NCBI GenBank assembly: GCA_002295705.1
Contig: DBHP01000003.1
Span: 64,417 to 94,095, forward strand
Direction: 5' to 3'
From: Candidatus Neomicrothrix sp. UBA825
GTDB lineage: Bacteria > Actinomycetota > Acidimicrobiia > Acidimicrobiales > UBA8592
DNA length: 29,679 nucleotides
A program made the translations under genes and the position numbers. Position 1 is the stretch's first letter, and every line of letters begins with the position of its first letter. A model generated the notes under the pieces. The model saw only the letters and a list, made by a program, of their open reading frames with translations, ran no database searches and was not told the DNA's origin. Below, one piece after another: positions 1 through 6,614 of this stretch.

Positions 1-726
1 AGCCGTGTCGTTATAGGAATGAAAGACCCTGACCATCAGGTATACGGAGAGGGAATTAAGTCCCTGCGAAATGCTGGGATAGACGTGACCGTTGGTGTAT
101 TGGAAGCCCTAGTGTCAGATCAACTGGCTCCTTATGTGCATCACAGGAAGACCGGCAGACCTTATGTGATACTGAAGATAGCAACGACACTAGATGGAAA
201 GGTTGCTGCTCCTGATGGTTCTAGTCAATGGATAACAGGACCGGAAGCTAGGAGAGAAGGTCATAAGCTGAGGGCGTATTCGGATGCTATATGCGTTGGG
301 AAAGGTACCGTAATTTCCGATAACCCGCAGTTAACTGTCAGAGACTGGATGCCCGATGATGGTATTCTTCAAAACCTTGACCCGAGGCGCGTAGTTCTAG
401 GAAAGGTACCTACTGAAGCTGCAGTTCACCCCTGTTATGAATTCACAGGGGATCTCTTTGGATTATTAGAAGAGCTTGGCGATGATGGGGTGCTACAACT
501 TCTCGTGGAAGGCGGTGCTTCAACTTATAAAGCTTTCCATGATTTAGGATTGGTCAACGAGTATCAATTATTCCTAGCTCCAGCATTTATGGGCGGCAGC
601 GATGGAGTAAACATCTTTTCAGGAGATAGTAGTCAGGCAATCAGTGATCTCTGGAGGGGGAGAATACAAGAGGTGGCTGAGCTCGGAAAAGATATCAAGG
701 TCACTGTAGTTCCAGAACATAATTAA
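1..726 (+). CDS. ribD: RibD C-terminal part: riboflavin biosynthesis deaminase/reductase (5' truncated by window edge)
   Basis: The reading frame is open from base 1 (SRVVIGMKDPD...), so the gene starts outside the window; 241 residues are visible. The first ~35 residues (VVIGMKDPD, then GIKSLRNAGIDVTVGVLE) match the end of the RibD deaminase domain, whose zinc-binding motifs lie upstream. Next comes the NADPH-dependent reductase domain: YVILKIATTLDGKVA, SQWITGPEARREGHKLRA, GKGTVISDNPQLTVR, LLVEGGAS and LAPAFMGG. The family deaminates 2,5-diamino-6-ribosylamino-4(3H)-pyrimidinone 5'-phosphate and reduces the ribosyl side chain in cytosolic riboflavin (FMN/FAD, F420 precursor) synthesis. The reductase part is short between RRVVLG and LLVEGG, which from memory is common in actinobacterial RibD. 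No ribE, ribBA or ribH follows; hisG starts 41 nt later. Confidence 0.9.
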   Translation, partial: SRVVIGMKDPDHQVYGEGIKSLRNAGIDVTVGVLEALVSDQLAPYVHHRKTGRPYVILKIATTLDGKVAAPDGSSQWITGPEARREGHKLRAYSDAICVGKGTVISDNPQLTVRDWMPDDGILQNLDPRRVVLGKVPTEAAVHPCYEFTGDLFGLLEELGDDGVLQLLVEGGASTYKAFHDLGLVNEYQLFLAPAFMGGSDGVNIFSGDSSQAISDLWRGRIQEVAELGKDIKVTVVPEHN

Positions 727-767
727 ATAGTGCTAGTGAGCGACATAAAGCCTGTACGGTTGTATGT

Positions 768-1643
768 ATGTTACGACTAGTCATTCCGAAAGGGTCCTTG
801 GAAAAATCTACACTTGAGTTACTCTCCGACGCCGACCTGCCTGTCACCAGAGGTTCAATCGTTGACTATAAAGGGAATATTAACGATCCAAGAATTGAAT
901 CTGTGCGAGTGTTGCGACCTCAAGAAATAGGTTCGTACGTGTCGGATGGCCTTTTCGATATTGGTATAACGGGCAGGGATTGGATAGAAGAAACTGAAAG
1001 TGATGTGCAAACCCTATGCGAACTGCATTACAGCAAGAACACAGCTAAACCAGTGAACATAGTAGTCGCTGTGCCAGAGGATAGCCCTTGGGCGACCATT
1101 GAAGACTTCCCTCAGGGAGTCAAAGTAAGTACGGAATACCCCCAATTGACAAAATCATATTTTGAGAGCAAAGGAATAGAGGCAAGTATTCAACTCTCTT
1201 ATGGTGCCACAGAGGCAAAAGCGCCTGAGATCGTAGACGCTGTCGTGGACATAACAGAAACTGGTCGGGCGCTACGCGCAGCTGGGCTAAAAGTAATAGG
1301 GACCATTTTGACAAGCTTTACCGAACTCATAGCTAATCCTGAAGCTTACGCCGATCCGGATAAACGCAAAGCAATGGAGCAAATCCAGACATTACTTCAA
1401 GGAGTCCTAGAGGCGCGCGGGCAAGTCATGGTCAAGATGAATGTATCAAAATCTAACCTTGATGAAGTTATTGGTATCCTGCCATCAATGAAGGCCCCGA
1501 CTGTCAATGAATTGTTTGGTGGGCAAGGCTATGCCGTTGAGACTGTTGTACCCAAGGACCAAATCAATATACTCATCCCTGAACTTAGGGGTTCAGGAGC
1601 ATCCGATATTATCGAAATACCTATTTCAAAAATCGTTCGCTAA
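768..1643 (+). CDS. hisG: ATP phosphoribosyltransferase, long form
   Basis: 291 residues. It catalyses the first, feedback-regulated step of histidine synthesis: ATP + PRPP to N1-(5-phosphoribosyl)-ATP. The start MLRLVIPKGSLEKST is the family N-terminus. The catalytic bilobal domain runs to about residue 210, with GLFDIGITGRDWIEE around 64-78 and the PRPP-loop-like region VVDITETGRALRAAGLKV near 160-177. The last ~75 residues (VMVKMNVSKSNLDEVIGILPSM... to the end) are the PII-like HisG_C domain of the long form, so no HisZ partner is needed. There is no Shine-Dalgarno; a TACGGT hexamer (755-760) sits 7 nt before the ATG, so the mRNA may be leaderless, although the gene could also be read through from ribD. 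The stop TAA shares CTAA (1640-1643) with the stop of the convergent P450. Confidence 0.95.
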   Translation: MLRLVIPKGSLEKSTLELLSDADLPVTRGSIVDYKGNINDPRIESVRVLRPQEIGSYVSDGLFDIGITGRDWIEETESDVQTLCELHYSKNTAKPVNIVVAVPEDSPWATIEDFPQGVKVSTEYPQLTKSYFESKGIEASIQLSYGATEAKAPEIVDAVVDITETGRALRAAGLKVIGTILTSFTELIANPEAYADPDKRKAMEQIQTLLQGVLEARGQVMVKMNVSKSNLDEVIGILPSMKAPTVNELFGGQGYAVETVVPKDQINILIPELRGSGASDIIEIPISKIVR

Positions 1644-2869
1644 TCCCACCTAACGATGAGCTCTTTTCTTCCCCATAGCAAAAATGGCTCTATTCTTTTG
1701 GGGTTGGCGACTAAGCGAAGATTGGGAAATCTTCGAGATACTTCTTCGAGCGCGTATTTGGCCTCTAGCCTGGACAATTGAGCACCCGGGCAGAAATGTC
1801 TTCCAAGCCCAAACGAAAGATGTTTCCTGAGCTCCTTCTGTGGACGGTCAAGGCGAAATTCGTTTGGATTCTTAAAAACGTTCGGATCCCGATTAGCGGC
1901 CCCATATGTTGCCATCACTTTTGAACGCTCAGGAATATTTACCCCATGCAATGAAATCTCTTCGGTGTTGGTTCTGTACAAACCCAAAACGGGCGCATCA
2001 AAACGTAAACTTTCTTCAACAGCTGTGGGGATCAGTGCAGGCTTCTCAACAAGCTGCTCGTACAGCTCGCGCTGCGAAAGTAACCGCCAAAACATATTCG
2101 TAATTAACGAGGTTGTCGTCTCGTTTCCGCCAACGAGCAATTGATTCAGCATCACAAGTCGTTCTGAGTCTGAAAGTTTACGTGAGTCAACTTCAGCAAG
2201 AAGAATTCCGCTGATGACATCATCGGGTATTATCTCACCCAATAGCGTTTCATTGTCTAGATCATTATGCTCATCCCACCCAGCACGGCGAAGTTTCTCT
2301 CTGCGTTCATTTATCTGTTGAAGCAAATAGTCGTTCATCGCATCTCGAGGCCCTTTTGAATCATCCGGATTGGAGGATTTTGCAGCGGCTAATTGGGCAT
2401 CACTCCATTCCTTGAATTGGTTTATATCTTCTGTAGGGACTCCCAAGATCTTGGCAATAACGAGCACGGGAAGTGGGCAGGCTAAGGCATCATGTAAATC
2501 TCTAGTTTGATGTTCTTCCATAACATCAACTAACTCTTTTACAAGAGTTGAAATTTCCGTTTCCATCAAAGCTATGTGACGTGGAGCGAAACTTTGCTGG
2601 ATTAGTTTCCGATACCAAGTATGCTCAGGCGGGTCACTGAATAGACAGCCTTGTACAGAGTAGCGAGGCATCTGACCATAATGACTTGACCACAAGTCAA
2701 AATTTATAAGCATCTCTGTGACGTCATCATACCTTGTCAAGGTATATAGAGGGTGTAGATAATCTGAATGTATATGCACGGGGCACGAATTTCGTAACTC
2801 CTCATAAAAAGGGAATGGATCTTCAAGTACTTCGTCTCTGAAAGGGTCATAACTCATGCTCTCGTTCAT
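1640..2869 (-). CDS. cytochrome P450
   Basis: 409 residues, normal for a soluble bacterial P450, with no signal or membrane segment. Diagnostic motifs are present in order: substrate-entry region SDPPEHTWYRKLIQQSF (~78-94); I-helix oxygen-activation motif GGNETTT (247-253); ExxR at E286-R289 (EESLR); and the heme loop FGLGRHFCPG (353-362) with C360 as thiolate ligand. It is a class I-type enzyme needing ferredoxin and reductase partners, and none is encoded nearby. Substrate is unknown; actinobacterial relatives oxidise sterols, terpenes and aliphatics. The start is uncertain: ATG at 2869 has a TACCAT hexamer 6 nt upstream (leaderless option), whereas an in-frame ATG at 2857 lies just after a weak GAGAG. 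It lies 58 nt downstream of the alpha/beta hydrolase gene on the same strand, so the two may be cotranscribed. Confidence 0.93.
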   Translation of the reverse strand: MNESMSYDPFRDEVLEDPFPFYEELRNSCPVHIHSDYLHPLYTLTRYDDVTEMLINFDLWSSHYGQMPRYSVQGCLFSDPPEHTWYRKLIQQSFAPRHIALMETEISTLVKELVDVMEEHQTRDLHDALACPLPVLVIAKILGVPTEDINQFKEWSDAQLAAAKSSNPDDSKGPRDAMNDYLLQQINERREKLRRAGWDEHNDLDNETLLGEIIPDDVISGILLAEVDSRKLSDSERLVMLNQLLVGGNETTTSLITNMFWRLLSQRELYEQLVEKPALIPTAVEESLRFDAPVLGLYRTNTEEISLHGVNIPERSKVMATYGAANRDPNVFKNPNEFRLDRPQKELRKHLSFGLGRHFCPGAQLSRLEAKYALEEVSRRFPNLRLVANPKRIEPFLLWGRKELIVRWD

Positions 2870-2927
2870 GACTCCATGGTAGAAAGGAACGAAGTGGGGA
2901 GCGAATTTGCTGAAAAGGTTTGACCGC

Positions 2928-3803
2928 CTAGCAAAAATTCAGAATTTCTCTGATAATTTCCGACCAATACTTTTCGGGTAGGTCATGGCCCATTTCTGCA
3001 AACGTAAGTAATTTAGCTTTAGGTATAGCTGCGGCCGTAGCTTCCCCGCAATGTAACGGTAGCAATGGGTCCACCTCGCCATGGATTACAAGAGAAGGAA
3101 TGGACAACTTGGATAACTTCTCTGTCCGGTCTCCACTCATACCGATGGCTCCTAACTGAAACCCGATGCCGTCTGGGTAAAAGCTTCGATCGTAACTCTT
3201 TTCTGCTATTTCTTGTGCATACGATTCATTCCAAAGGGGTCCAGCGAGGACTTTGGAAGCTGCAACATTTGCTTCTATAATTTCATCCCGCTTAGTAAGT
3301 GGTTCCGACAGTAACGCTGATAACGCTTCATCAGTAGGGGTAAAGTCATTTGGATCTCCTGTAGCTGACATGATACTTGTTAGCGAACGGACCTTTTGTG
3401 GATGTTCAATACCTATAGTCTGGGCAATCATCCCTCCCATAGAGGCTCCTACAATGTGCGCAGAAGAAATCTTCAAATGATCCAATAGCCCTACAGCATC
3501 GAGAGCCATATCAGAAAGAGAGTAATTAGAGATAATTTCCTCACCCATTGTTGCTCTGAGGAGAAGGTCGGCTCCATTTGGAGAATTCCCTTCAGTTTTT
3601 GATGACAATCCGCAGTCTCTATTATCAAATAAAACGACCCAGAATCCGTTCTGCTGTAACTGATCAACGAATCTTTCAGGCCACCCTACGAGTTGAGCTC
3701 CCAAACCCATTACAAGGAGAAGTGGGATTCCATCTTCGTTCCCAGTGTGCCTATAACAGATTTGTATACCATTGACCGTCGTAAACTGATCCTGATCAGT
3801 CAT
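2928..3803 (-). CDS. alpha/beta-fold hydrolase
   Basis: 291 residues from ATG 3803, chosen because AAGGTGG precedes it with 5 nt spacing; an in-frame GTG at 3812 lies inside that ribosome site. The fold is recognisable by LLLVMGLGAQLVGW (oxyanion-loop region, ~28-41), FDNRDCGLS (~59-67), the nucleophile elbow GASMGG with S121, the acid D245 (HGEVDPLLP) and H273 (MGHDLPEKYW). These residues form a complete Ser-Asp-His triad. Such proteins include esterases, epoxide hydrolases and C-C bond hydrolases, and the sequence does not decide the substrate. No signal peptide, so cytosolic. It sits between a DUF1844-like gene (41 nt upstream) and a P450 (58 nt downstream), all on the minus strand. A joint catabolic role with the P450 is possible but is inference. 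Confidence 0.9.
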   Translation of the reverse strand: MTDQDQFTTVNGIQICYRHTGNEDGIPLLLVMGLGAQLVGWPERFVDQLQQNGFWVVLFDNRDCGLSSKTEGNSPNGADLLLRATMGEEIISNYSLSDMALDAVGLLDHLKISSAHIVGASMGGMIAQTIGIEHPQKVRSLTSIMSATGDPNDFTPTDEALSALLSEPLTKRDEIIEANVAASKVLAGPLWNESYAQEIAEKSYDRSFYPDGIGFQLGAIGMSGDRTEKLSKLSIPSLVIHGEVDPLLPLHCGEATAAAIPKAKLLTFAEMGHDLPEKYWSEIIREILNFC

Positions 3804-3844
3804 TAATTCCACCTTCTACGGTGCCTTGATTTTTGACACGCATC

Positions 3845-4285
3845 TTACGACTCTTCGCTTTGCGTTTGGTTGTTGCTATCTGTTATCTGCACGTACGCCA
3901 TTTGAATCTGTTGAAGGGCATCCTTGATCACATTTTCGTTCTCTCCAAGTCTTCCAACTAAAGAAGCAACGATTCCAGACATCGCATCAATAGCTACCTT
4001 TGCTTCGCTCAGATTAGGAACATCGTTGCTGAGGTGGATAGCAGCTAATTCATAGATTCCCATCACATGGTTAGCTATCACCTCAGCTGCAGGAGTTTGA
4101 GACAGTCTTTCTCTCGCTGCTGCCAGCTCTGCAGCCATCGCTCTAGCCTGCTCCTGTTGCTCAGGTGTTAAATCATCGAAACCAGGGATTTCGTTTAGTT
4201 CATTCTCGTCATCAACGCTAAGGCCTGGGCCTCCGTTTGTCTCTGTATTAACTTCATGCTCCCCGTCAGGTGTCCATAAGCTCAT
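3845..4285 (-). CDS. DUF1844-like conserved protein divergent from infC
   Basis: 146 residues. ATG 4285 is chosen because AAAGGAG lies 5 nt before it (AAAGGAGCAAG-ATG); the frame extends upstream to 4438 without a better start. The N-terminal ~70 residues are acidic and probably disordered, with an LTPEQQEQARAMAAELAAARERL helix. The C-terminal part, from about AAEVIANHVMGIYELAAIHLS to AYVQITD, is helical and resembles DUF1844 (small-molecule/metabolite enrichment pattern ANHV..IYELA.IHL, then EAKVAIDAMSG and a final LQQIQMAYVQI). Actinobacterial genomes commonly place a DUF1844 gene beside infC, which supports the call. Function unknown. It ends in polar SNNQTQSEES. No signal or transmembrane segment. 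Confidence 0.7.
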   Translation of the reverse strand: MSLWTPDGEHEVNTETNGGPGLSVDDENELNEIPGFDDLTPEQQEQARAMAAELAAARERLSQTPAAEVIANHVMGIYELAAIHLSNDVPNLSEAKVAIDAMSGIVASLVGRLGENENVIKDALQQIQMAYVQITDSNNQTQSEES

Positions 4286-4350
4286 CTTGCTCCTTTGATC
4301 TAATGATGACTTTATAGAAGTCTTTGTCATATCAGTCGCATTTTCCGATA

Positions 4351-4371
4351 TTCTATTAATACCTAATAGAA
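4351..4371. repeat. inverted repeat in the DUF1844/infC divergent region
   Basis: Arms TTCTATTA (4351-4358) and TAATAGAA (4364-4371) are perfect complements around ATACC. It is placed midway between two divergent genes, where an operator or overlapping promoters would sit; TAGAAT on the minus strand is -10-like. AT-rich arms of this length also occur by chance in 30 kb, so function is not shown. Confidence 0.3.
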
Positions 4372-4403
4372 ATAGGGTATAGGAAGCGTTGTCGAGAGAC
4401 AGC

Positions 4404-4432
4404 CACCTCTCCACTTGCGAGTGCGACAGGTG
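4404..4432 (+). promoter_or_regulatory. structured element of the infC leader
   Basis: A nested hairpin can form: an outer stem CACCT (4404-4408) with AGGTG (4428-4432), and an inner stem CACT/AGTG around loop TGCG (4412-4423). It lies 24 nt before the terminator-like hairpin at 4456, in the right place to be an aptamer or alternative fold for an infC attenuator. It is a pairing seen by eye only. Confidence 0.3.
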
Positions 4433-4455
4433 CAACATCAGGCTAAAAATAGTCA

Positions 4456-4487
4456 GGGTGCTGATTCCTCAGCGCCCTTTATCTTTT
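4456..4487 (+). terminator. terminator-like hairpin (candidate attenuator) in the infC leader
   Basis: GGGTGCTGA (4456-4464) pairs with TCAGCGCCC (4469-4477): nine consecutive pairs including one G-U, loop TTCC, followed by the U-rich tract TTTATCTTTT (4478-4487). This is the textbook shape of an intrinsic terminator, yet it lies 43 nt upstream of the infC start and downstream of the divergent gene's start. It therefore cannot end an upstream plus-strand gene and most likely attenuates the infC-rpmI-rplT operon. Regulated leaders of this operon (L20 leader) are known in Firmicutes; homology to them is not claimed. Confidence 0.55.
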
Positions 4488-4529
4488 GTAACACAACTTA
4501 AAGGAGTATCACTTGAATAGGAGTTTGTC

Positions 4530-5102
4530 ATAGCTGGGAACCAAGAGCCGCGTATTAATGAGCAAATTCGGGCAAGTGAGGTCAGATTGGTATCACCCGA
4601 AGGTGAGCAAATAGGCATCACACCGTTAAACGAGGCTTTAGAGCAAGCGTTAAATTTGGACCTAGATCTCGTTGAAGTCGCTGAAAATGCAAACCCACCG
4701 GTCTGCAGAATCATGGACTACGGAAAATACAAGTATGAAGCCGCTCAACGAGCTAAAGACTCAAGGAAAAAAAGCACCAACATCGTAGTCAAAGAACTTA
4801 AATACCGTCCGAAGATTGCAAAAGGTGATTTTGATACAAAGACTAATAAAGTCAGGAAATTCTTGGAAGAAGGCAACAAAGTGAAGTTGACGATCATGTT
4901 TCGTGGGCGAGAAGTGCAGCATCCTGAGCTAGGCAGAAAAATACTAGATGAGGTCTCTGAAAGAATGGAAGACATAGCAATTCAAGAAGCATATCCTCAG
5001 CTGGATGGTCGAAATATGACAATGATCCTAAGCCCCGACAAGAAAGCAATCGACAACATTCGAAAGGCAAAAGCGTCTGAACAAGATAGCGAATCTGCGT
5101 AA
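4530..5102 (+). CDS. infC: translation initiation factor IF-3, apparent AUA start
   Basis: 190 residues. IF-3 binds the 30S subunit, blocks premature 50S joining and proofreads the start codon. The N-domain begins EPRINEQIRASEVRLVSPEG and contains LDLVEVAENANPPVCRIMDYGKYKYE; the C-domain has KELKYRPKIAKGDFDTK, KVKLTIMFRGRE and the usual end near residue 185. No in-frame ATG, GTG or TTG exists between the stop at 4518-4520 and TTG 4587, and a start at 4587 would remove the conserved first ~19 residues. ATA 4530 has AGGAG (4519-4523) at 6 nt spacing and gives the family length. A rare start codon on infC is the known basis of IF-3 autoregulation in E. coli (AUU). First gene of infC-rpmI-rplT; rpmI follows after 20 nt. 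Confidence 0.93.
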   Translation: MAGNQEPRINEQIRASEVRLVSPEGEQIGITPLNEALEQALNLDLDLVEVAENANPPVCRIMDYGKYKYEAAQRAKDSRKKSTNIVVKELKYRPKIAKGDFDTKTNKVRKFLEEGNKVKLTIMFRGREVQHPELGRKILDEVSERMEDIAIQEAYPQLDGRNMTMILSPDKKAIDNIRKAKASEQDSESA

Positions 5103-5122
5103 CCAAAACCCAAGGAGCATAT

Positions 5123-5317
5123 ATGCCGAAAATGAAAACACATAAAAGTTCAGCAAAACGGTTTAAGAAAACCTCAAAAGGTAAGTTGAAGCGCGCAAGG
5201 AAACACCGTAACCACTTAGCAGAAGCGAAGTCTCCGAAACGCAAGCGGCAATCGCGAAGGCCAGCAGAAGTAAGCTCTGCTGATGTCAAGACAGTCCGAA
5301 AAAATCTAGGAATCTAA
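5123..5317 (+). CDS. rpmI: 50S ribosomal protein L35 (bL35)
   Basis: 64 residues, the normal length. The whole protein is characteristic: MPKMKTHKSSAKRFKKTSKGKLKR at the start (read as two parts, MPKMKTHKSSAKR and FKKTSKGKLKR) and VSSADVKTVRKNLGI at the end, with a highly basic middle. It is a structural component of the large subunit and always travels with IF-3 and L20. A strong ribosome site AAGGAG precedes the ATG by 6 nt. It is 20 nt after infC and 30 nt before rplT. Confidence 0.97.
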   Translation: MPKMKTHKSSAKRFKKTSKGKLKRARKHRNHLAEAKSPKRKRQSRRPAEVSSADVKTVRKNLGI

Positions 5318-5347
5318 CGAAATTTAAGAAACTACTAAGGAGAAAAA

Positions 5348-5716
5348 ATGGCAAGAACAAAAACCTCCGTACACAGCAAAAAACGACGTCGGCAGGTCCT
5401 AAATAGGGCTAAAGGGTATTACGGAAATAAGAGTAGGTCCTTTCGGGCAGCCAATGAGCAAGTTATGCACAGTGGCAACTACGCATTTCGCGACCGAAGA
5501 GCACGAAAAGGAGAATTCCGAAAACTTTGGATTCAGAGAATTAATGCCGCATGTCGCGAAAACGGAACAACTTACAGTCGATTTATTAATGGTCTTAAAA
5601 TTTCTGGTATTGAAGTTGACAGGAAAAACCTTGCCGACCTTGCTGTAAATGATCCGGAAGCGTTCAACGCTCTTGTGGATATAGCCAGCCAAGCTACGCC
5701 TATTGAGGCAAGCTAA
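5348..5716 (+). CDS. rplT: 50S ribosomal protein L20 (bL20)
   Basis: 122 residues, family length ~117-122. Recognisable by MARTKTSVHSKKRRRQVL, AKGYYGNKSRSFRAANEQV, YAFRDRRARKGEFRKLWIQRINAACRENG and the C-terminal IDRKNLADLAV-type block (EVDRKNLADLAVNDPEAF). L20 is an early assembly protein binding 23S rRNA; in several bacteria it represses its own operon by binding the leader, which is relevant to the structured leader upstream of infC. AAGGAG precedes the ATG at 6 nt. The stop lies 16 nt before the ATG of the rRNA methyltransferase gene. Confidence 0.97.
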   Translation: MARTKTSVHSKKRRRQVLNRAKGYYGNKSRSFRAANEQVMHSGNYAFRDRRARKGEFRKLWIQRINAACRENGTTYSRFINGLKISGIEVDRKNLADLAVNDPEAFNALVDIASQATPIEAS

Positions 5717-5732
5717 GCACCTTAGCCAGCCC

Positions 5733-6536
5733 ATGGCAGGGATATCTAAAAACAATCCAAGAGTCCGAGAGTTGCGTAAACTATTACGTGATGCAAAATT
5801 TAGATTGAAATGTCAAAAGTTCGCTGCTGAAGGTATAGAAGTTTTAAAAGAATGCATACTCACCGGAAATTGGCCCTTAGATGTTTTCGTTGCCAATAAC
5901 CACCCAATCGCTAAGGAGATAGATTTTCTACTAGAGGGTACTGAAGTAACTGTTTGGCGCATAGAAGAAAGCATTATTGCTTCCGTGGCAACCACAGTCA
6001 CCCCTCAGCCAGTTATATCTACTTTTTCAACAATTGATGTGTCACTTGAAGAATTAATGAAGGAACGTCCATCCTTTCTCATATGCGGAAAGGAGATTAG
6101 GGAACCTGGAAACGCAGGATCATTAATAAGAGCTGCAGCCGCTGCTTCAGCGGATGGAATAATTTTCACAAAAAGTAGCGTAGATTTATACAACCCTAAG
6201 ACGGTTAGGGCATCAGCGGGAGCAATATTTAGAATTCCGATTGTGTCCTCAATGCGACCCTCTGACTGCCTGAAGGCATTTAAGGATAGATCAATCAGTA
6301 GCGTAGGGCTCTCACCAAATGGGGAGATGTCATACTTGGATTTTGACTTTTCAACACCATTTGTTGTCTTGCTTGGAAATGAAAGTTCGGGATTGGATGA
6401 TGAGACTCTTGCCCAGATGAATCAAACAGTAAGGATTGATATGGGCTTAGGGGTGGAATCTCTTAATGTCTCCAATGCTGCTTCTGTTGTTCTCTTTGAA
6501 GCGCGAAGGCAACGCCACCAACTTGGGAGTGATTGA
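5733..6536 (+). CDS. SpoU/TrmH (SPOUT) family RNA 2'-O-ribose methyltransferase
   Basis: 267 residues from ATG 5733. The N-terminal ~100 residues (NNPRVRELRKLLRDAKFRL, FAAEGIEVLKE) form the substrate-binding domain of the RlmB/TsnR group. The SPOUT catalytic domain carries the three motifs: motif 1 EPGNAGSLIRAA (124-135), motif 2 LLGNESSGL (213-221) and motif 3 ESLNVSNAASVVL (242-254), with the catalytic Arg in motif 1 (R133). The family methylates ribose 2'-OH in rRNA or tRNA using S-adenosylmethionine in the knotted fold. In Mycobacterium a gene of this type (annotated tsnR) holds the same place after rplT; the target nucleotide cannot be read here. A TTG at 5703 inside rplT would add ten residues, but neither start has a clear Shine-Dalgarno and ATG gives the usual N-terminus. 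Confidence 0.9.
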   Translation: MAGISKNNPRVRELRKLLRDAKFRLKCQKFAAEGIEVLKECILTGNWPLDVFVANNHPIAKEIDFLLEGTEVTVWRIEESIIASVATTVTPQPVISTFSTIDVSLEELMKERPSFLICGKEIREPGNAGSLIRAAAAASADGIIFTKSSVDLYNPKTVRASAGAIFRIPIVSSMRPSDCLKAFKDRSISSVGLSPNGEMSYLDFDFSTPFVVLLGNESSGLDDETLAQMNQTVRIDMGLGVESLNVSNAASVVLFEARRQRHQLGSD

Positions 6537-6538
6537 GA

Positions 6539-6610
6539 ATGGCGGAAACTATTTCGGAAAATCCCACAACCGGACCTTCAACACCTGCGAGAATAGATAT
6601 TGAGGGATAA
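6539..6610 (+). CDS. possible 23-residue leader ORF before pheS
   Basis: ATG 6539 opens MAETISENPTTGPSTPARID followed by IEG and a TAA. It starts two bases after the methyltransferase stop, has GGGAG (6525-6529) 9 nt upstream, and its last codons (GAG GGA TAA) supply the ribosome site of pheS. It contains no phenylalanine, so it is not a classical Phe attenuation peptide. It may be a coupling ORF that feeds ribosomes to pheS, or simply a chance frame. Confidence 0.25.
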   Translation: MAETISENPTTGPSTPARIDIEG

Positions 6611-6614
6611 TTAG

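Noticed and set aside
4286..4438. N-terminal extension of the DUF1844-like protein to an ATG at 4438
   Set aside because: AAAGGAG at the right distance marks ATG 4285; the extension would cover the infC control region and is not protein-like.
4587..4589. TTG as infC start
   Set aside because: It would remove conserved N-terminal IF-3 residues and has no suitable ribosome site.
5703..5732. TTG start of the rRNA methyltransferase inside rplT
   Set aside because: It adds ten residues without family likeness; ATG 5733 fits better, though neither has a clear ribosome site.
5399..5755. 118-codon minus-strand frame opposite rplT
   Set aside because: It lies fully antisense to a certain ribosomal protein gene and shows no family features; likewise other antisense frames over known genes.
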